Source of the DNA: Hofstenia miamia
Lineage: Eukaryota; Xenacoelomorpha; Acoela
DNA: 64,000 bases
Reading direction: 5' to 3'
Assembly (NCBI GenBank): GCA_004352715.1
Contig: SCFE01000118.1
Coordinates: forward strand, 740,697-804,696
In this document: one piece after another, positions 59,480-64,000 of the stretch
Layout of the letters: each line of letters begins with the position of its first letter
Position numbering within the stretch: position 1 is the first letter of the stretch
Translations under genes and position numbers: made by a program
The notes under the pieces: generated by a model
Database searches by the model: none
The model's input: the letters and a program-made list of their open reading frames with translations, nothing else
What the model was told of the DNA's origin: nothing

Positions 59480-60100
59480 TAATTTCAAATAATCAATTTA
59501 TTAAAATTAAACATTAATTTATATGTAATTAATATAGCTATGTACAAAATGTAGCTTGCACCTGTAGAATTATCTTTTAAACGTGCATACTTAGAAAAAC
59601 CACTAAGACTTTATAATGTGGATTATCATAATAAAATGTGTCTACATACAGTTTCATATTAGTAACAGTAACTAAACTGAACATAGATTTAGAAGGCCAT
59701 ATTCACAAAATAAATGTCACTAAATTTGACTTCCCAATCATTAAAACTTAACGAAATAATTAGAATTGCGATAAATTTATTACACATTTACCGTTCTAGT
59801 ACAAAGTTTCAAATCATAGTTGCTTAAACAAAATTCAAAAATATTAAACAATAAATTCTGTACACATGCAAAACCTACCAAAGAAATATTAAGGCAAAGG
59901 CGATAAAATAGATCTATTCACTGCAATAGAAAATAATGTTTAAAATTCACAAAAAATTTATATTATGCGATACCTTTGGTCAAACGTTTTAATGATCACC
60001 ACAAACGTGAACTTTGTGCACAAATTCTAAGCATGTTTTAAGGCCTAAGCTTTGTAAAAGATGCATAAACGACCAGTTTATCTTGTAAATAAACCGTAAA
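59480..60100. other. non-coding interior of the MULE-like region
   Basis: No frame, RNA or repeat that I can support. Confidence 0.35.
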
Positions 60101-60178
60101 TGACAATTGTCACTGTCCCATGTTTCTAATAGACATTATGAAAGATTTCGTTATGAAAGATTATTCAACACCATTAAA

Positions 60179-60520
60179 ATGGAGAACGTTTTGATTGAAA
60201 CCACGAACAGAGGAAATCCTCTTTTAGTCATTCAAGGATTTCGATTTGCTCTAAATCGTACTAAATCAAATAGAAAATATTGGAAATGCGTTAAGTGCAA
60301 AGTTAAGGCAATTTCTGATTTAAATAATAACCTCATTACTTTGCCAGATGTAGAGGATCACTCACATTCTTCAACTATAGAGGATGTGAGTAATGCAAAA
60401 AATGCACGCAGAGCAATGTCACAGTCAATGCATGAAAATCCTTTACAAAGAGCCTCAACTGTTTATGCAAATGTTATGGGAACGGTAATTATAATAATAT
60501 TTATGCTTATGTTTTTTTAA
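60179..60520 (+). pseudogene. FLYWCH-type zinc-finger fragment
   Basis: From the methionine at 60179 the frame reads GNPLLVIQGFRFALNRTKSN, then KYWKCVKCKVKAISD and then DVEDHSHSS. This is the FLYWCH pattern F-x-L/N-R...YWxC..C..........HxH. FLYWCH fingers commonly precede MULE transposases in animals and bind DNA. The frame loses similarity after about residue 110, where a hydrophobic stretch follows ATGGGAACG/GTAATT, a plausible splice donor. It lies near the right subterminal repeats. Whether it is an intact exon or a remnant cannot be told; no transposase core follows it. Confidence 0.6.
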
Positions 60521-61089
60521 CCGCTCGTATTACTTTCTATAGTTACATTATACTAATTGTACGTACCTTTATCATTTTTGTATAGTCTTTTAGTAGTAGT
60601 AATAGGCATTTTATTAGACTTTAATTAATAAACTGTGGGGATAGTAGTAGTAATGCTTTCAATATTTAAGAAAACGATGTTTAGCTTACACCCCAGGAAG
60701 CGGTTCATCTAAAATCAAAGGAATCAGTAACTCTCTCCTTAAATAATATAAAGAATATTAATCTACTTGAACTACCTGTATCATACATTTAACATTTCCG
60801 CCTATCATACATTAAATACTTTTTCACGTGTTTACAATGAATATAGGTCATTAATGGTCAATTTCGGGCTATGTAAATTCTTTGGAAAATGTAAATACAG
60901 GTCTAATGAAATTCTTTGGTCGATGTAAATTCCGGTCGATGTAAATTCTGGTCTATGTAAATTCCTTAGTCGATGTAAATTCTGGTCGATGTAAACTCTG
61001 TACGCCGTTTTAATTGTTTGCTCTTTTATGTCATAAGTATTTGGTTATTTATTTCTTTGGCATTGTAATTTTTGGGATTAAATGTAATT

Positions 61090-62600
61090 ACCCGTCATTT
61101 TACTGTAGCTCATCCAATGTTAATTGAACTTAACCCAATAATTCAGTACGGTGTTTTAATCTATTTTAAATAATAGTGTAACTTTGTTATTCATTGCTCA
61201 TAATTTAGTTTCTAATTGAAACAATTTTGATTATTGAATTAAAAACTATAACCAATTCTCAAATAATTATCCTCTTCAAACTTGGCGATTTTGTTGTTTT
61301 ATTTGATTTGATTTTGTAATTTGTTTGAAGAAATAAATTGTAGTAGTTTATTGTAATTTATTAATTAATATTAATACAAATAAAATTATGAGCAATGACT
61401 AACAAGGTTGCATAATATAAAAAAATATATTGAGTTATTGCTGTAAATTTTGTTTCCTTAACCCTTACACTGTTTGTGCTTGACAGCGTAATTCGTAAAT
61501 TTGGATGCACAGATACGTAGGGAATGATATCGTTATTCATTATCTTTTTGCATAATATTTGTTCTTCATAGCAAATGATTGAAGGCAATTCTGTTTTGCA
61601 ATTTTTAAGTTTTAGCGAACTTAAGTATTTTTTTCTCATTGCTTCTCAAAATGCGGAATAGTGCGTAGTGAGTGTCTGATGGGTCTACACTTTTCCAGTA
61701 TGAGATCGATTTTTTCTGCATGGTGATATAGATAACGACAGTGATAATTCTGATATGGCAAGCTTATCAGAATGATCCAGCTCACCATGATCTTATTCAA
61801 TCAAAAAGTTACTCTGAATCTGAAGAAACTGCCTCATGTACAAATGTGGCAATGATCAGGAATAAGCACATGATAAAACTATACTCATCAAGAAGGAAAA
61901 GAAAACGAATTTTAAAGCATAACTATTATAATACATAAGCAGCCGTTGTTTTACATAAAGCTAGCAATTTAAACGCTAATAATTTTATGCAAAATTCTAA
62001 GAATCTTTGTTCATTCCTCGTGGCATTCAACGACAAGCAGTGAAAGGATTTATAGCCACTTGCATTGACTTTTAGGTAGTATACTAATATTTTCATTAAC
62101 TCTTTAGAGTATGGAAAACTAAGTCATTTTATGTCTCTCACTTCGATTGAATTACATTGTAGAATTGTGTTGTTTTATTGATACTGGTTCACGTTATTTT
62201 ATTATTGAATTGTTATAGAAATGAAGATGTGTGGAACACATTCTATGAACTATTCTAAGGGTATCACAGTAATTCATTAGTTTTTTACGTACGCTCTCAA
62301 AAATTTTTGTAACCATAAAGCTATCTTTATCTAAATCATATTACGGTATAACTGCAAATTCTTAGTGTCGATAAACACAACATTATTTCTTCAAAAGATT
62401 AACTGCATATGTCTAACTACAGTATTCCATTATTCTTGCCATGAACGTGTGTTTAGAGCTTTATGTATGTAAGATGTTCGCCATTACATAATAGGCCGCA
62501 TTGTTTTGTTGTTTTCTCAAAGCTAAGCACCCAAGCTTACGTCGTTATCATATAACCCCCATGTTCATGGTTAAAACCCTTTTCTTCAATTAGAGAGAAG
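61090..62600. other. AT-rich non-coding stretch
   Basis: Small frames at 61361-61639 (minus) and 61741-61938 (plus) show no known domain. Confidence 0.35.
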
Positions 62601-63290
62601 ACCTTTGATGCTGATCTCATCGAATTTGTCTAGTCTTATCAAGCCACATCGTCAAATGTCAAGAAGAAATTCATCTATCTCTTCCCCTGTTGTTATAGCT
62701 AGTGGCGCCCTTCAAGGTTCTGGGTCTCCTGTTCTTTTCCTGCTGCAATTAACCACCTCCCTGAATCTTGACTTTGGCAGTTCTTTTGCCTCCACTATCT
62801 CATCTGATCTTGAGCTGTTGTCTATTTGATTTTCCGTTTTAGTCCAACCAATACACGCGGCATCTCCTTTTCAGTGTCTCCCCAATGGATCTACCTCATC
62901 CAGTAAAATTCTCCTCACTATACCCATCTTGGAGTTCAACTTGCCAACATGAATGTGTCCTTGCGTCTCTGTAAAAGCTAATTTGTATTTTCCCTTCAAT
63001 ACCTCTTCTGCTGTGAAACTCTCGTTGTTCTCTTCCATTCCTTACGCTATTCTTCTGTTTATACTCAATGAAAAAATTCCAGCTTCATTACCATACATAG
63101 ATGCTCTTCTCAAATTCTCCCGTTGTCACTTCACTTTCATGTCTGAGATCTCTTGTTTAATCGTTTACCGACTCGCTAGAAACATCGCACCCTTCACTCG
63201 TTTTTTAGTTGTTCTTGTGCTTCTGTTAATTTCCTCTTTGCCGAAAACTTGAATTTTATTCTTTTGTGAAATTTTTCCATCACCAGCCCT
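62600..63290 (-). pseudogene. purine-rich, possibly decayed coding region
   Basis: Read on the minus strand this segment is strongly A/G-rich, like the coding strand of the adjacent LINE. It has protein-like pieces such as KYKLAFTETQGHIHVGKLNS and MGIVRRILLDEVDPLGRH separated by stops. It may be the 5' part of another copy of the same LINE family, or an unrelated relic. I do not recognise a domain. Confidence 0.3.
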
Positions 63291-63329
63291 AAATGTCTTT
63301 TTTATTATTCTTACTTCTCACAGCTTCAT

Positions 63330-64000
63330 GCTGGTATTCCTCTCAGCTCGGGAAACTCACCAGTTCCCAGGGAGTCTGAGAGATTTCCTCAGGACTCTAG
63401 CTGTGCCTAACAATGCTGCCTTCTGTGCTACCACTCCTCCCAACTTTGGTACTCCCAGCTCCTCCAAGTATCTCTTATGCTTCTTACTCACTGCTCCTAG
63501 TGCACCTTTCTATTTCTTTTGCCAACTCCCTGTACTTGTCTATCTTCTCTTTCTCATTGCTTTCTACATTCATGTCTTTTGGTACTGCTATGTCTGTCAC
63601 TGTTCCCAATCTTTTCTCTTTGTCTACTACTACTATGTCTGGCTTCCGTGCTTCTATCACCTTGCTTGTCTGTATGTTGAAGTCCCACAGTATCTACCTT
63701 GTCATTTTCTATGACGCCCTGTGGCTTGTGCTCATGCCACTTGTCTCCTGCTTCTAACCCATGCTGCCTGCTCAAACTCCAGTGTACCATTCTTCCCACC
63801 TAGTCATGCCTGAACTTATACTCATTCTGTGCCAACTTCTCACACCCTGCTATCAGATGATCTACTGTCTCACACTCTTTCTTACATAGCCTACACTTAT
63901 CACTTACTTCTACTCTTCTGTCTATATGCTTCTTCACCCAGTTTGTTTTTATTGCTTGCTCCTGTGCTGCCATTATCAGTGCTTCTGTTTCTCTTTTTAG
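63330..64000 (-). pseudogene. C-terminal region of the same RLE-type LINE (copy 2)
   Basis: On the minus strand this copy parallels the one at 181-830: ETEALIMAAQEQA, then the CCHC knuckle near 63850-63900, then VHWSLSRQHGLEAGDKWHEH, which the first copy lacks. After a frameshift come the endonuclease core (KPDIVVVD then IAVPKD) and GALGAVSKKHKRYLEELGVP. It extends about 80 residues' worth beyond copy 1 at its 3' end (KAALLGTARVLRKSLRLPG) and ends near 63330. At least one stop and one frameshift inactivate it. Confidence 0.75.

Larger units (their letters stand above)
58471..61010 (+). mobile_element. MULE-like DNA transposon, partial and rearranged
   Basis: It is bounded by the TTTACATCGACC repeat on the left (58471-58510) and at least five reverse-complement units on the right (60880-61000), ending ATGTAAACTCTGTACGCC. 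That end mirrors the GGCATACAGAGTTTACAT at 56876. Inside are a transposase-tail-like frame and a FLYWCH zinc-finger frame, a combination known from animal MULEs. The order is odd: both are on the plus strand, but the presumed C-terminus precedes the presumed N-terminal finger. Confidence 0.5.

Noticed and set aside
63328-63757. Plus-strand frames at the right edge
   Set aside because: They are antisense to LINE copy 2, whose minus-strand protein is recognisable.

Overview
This window looks like nuclear DNA of an AT-rich invertebrate animal. The evidence is a multi-exon gene with GT-AG introns, a Cys-loop neurotransmitter-receptor exon, and a dense mix of animal-type transposons: several LINE clades, Penelope-like, Ty3/gypsy, Tc1/mariner, hAT-like and MULE-like. 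The phylum cannot be fixed from the sequence. There is no bacterial or viral gene organisation, and almost every long reading frame is a fragment of a mobile element.

Host genes are sparse. A first exon of a nicotinic-acetylcholine-receptor-like subunit lies at 14332-14721 (minus). A seven-exon gene at about 32069-34296 (minus) encodes an R3H-domain protein resembling R3HDM4. All of its splice phases agree, and three of its introns are only 41-45 nt.

Layout. 1-830: deleted LINE with a restriction-like endonuclease domain; a second copy faces it at 63330-64000. 1060-2150: Jockey/I-like LINE. 3051-3909: Tc1-like relic. 5783-7282: exact 751-bp duplication around a single N, probably an assembly artefact. 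7.6-20 kb: mostly non-coding DNA with hAT-, pogo- and other MITE-like elements around the receptor exon. 21.1-22.5 kb: a TA-flanked MITE and an internally deleted mariner. 24-29.8 kb: two convergent LINE pieces and a Penelope-like element interrupted by a 274-bp copy of one of them. 30.5 kb: hAT-like MITE. 37.0 kb: foldback MITE with a perfect 9-bp target duplication. 38.2-43.5 kb: nearly whole L2/CR1-type LINE holding two solo LTRs.

44.6-56.0 kb is a nested Ty3/gypsy complex. A minus-strand element with gag, protease, RT, RNase H and integrase (GTAT target duplication) is interrupted by a plus-strand relative (CTTG target duplication). The inner element keeps gag and LTRs but carries an unrecognised coding region where pol should be. 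56.9-61.0 kb is a MULE-like zone with subterminal repeats, a FLYWCH zinc finger, a transposase-tail fragment, an 806-base gap, and three tRNA-like cloverleaves whose anticodon loops are too short to decode.

The most unusual signals are the tRNA-like trio, the non-pol coding region in the inner gypsy element, and the LINE fragment copied into the Penelope-like element.
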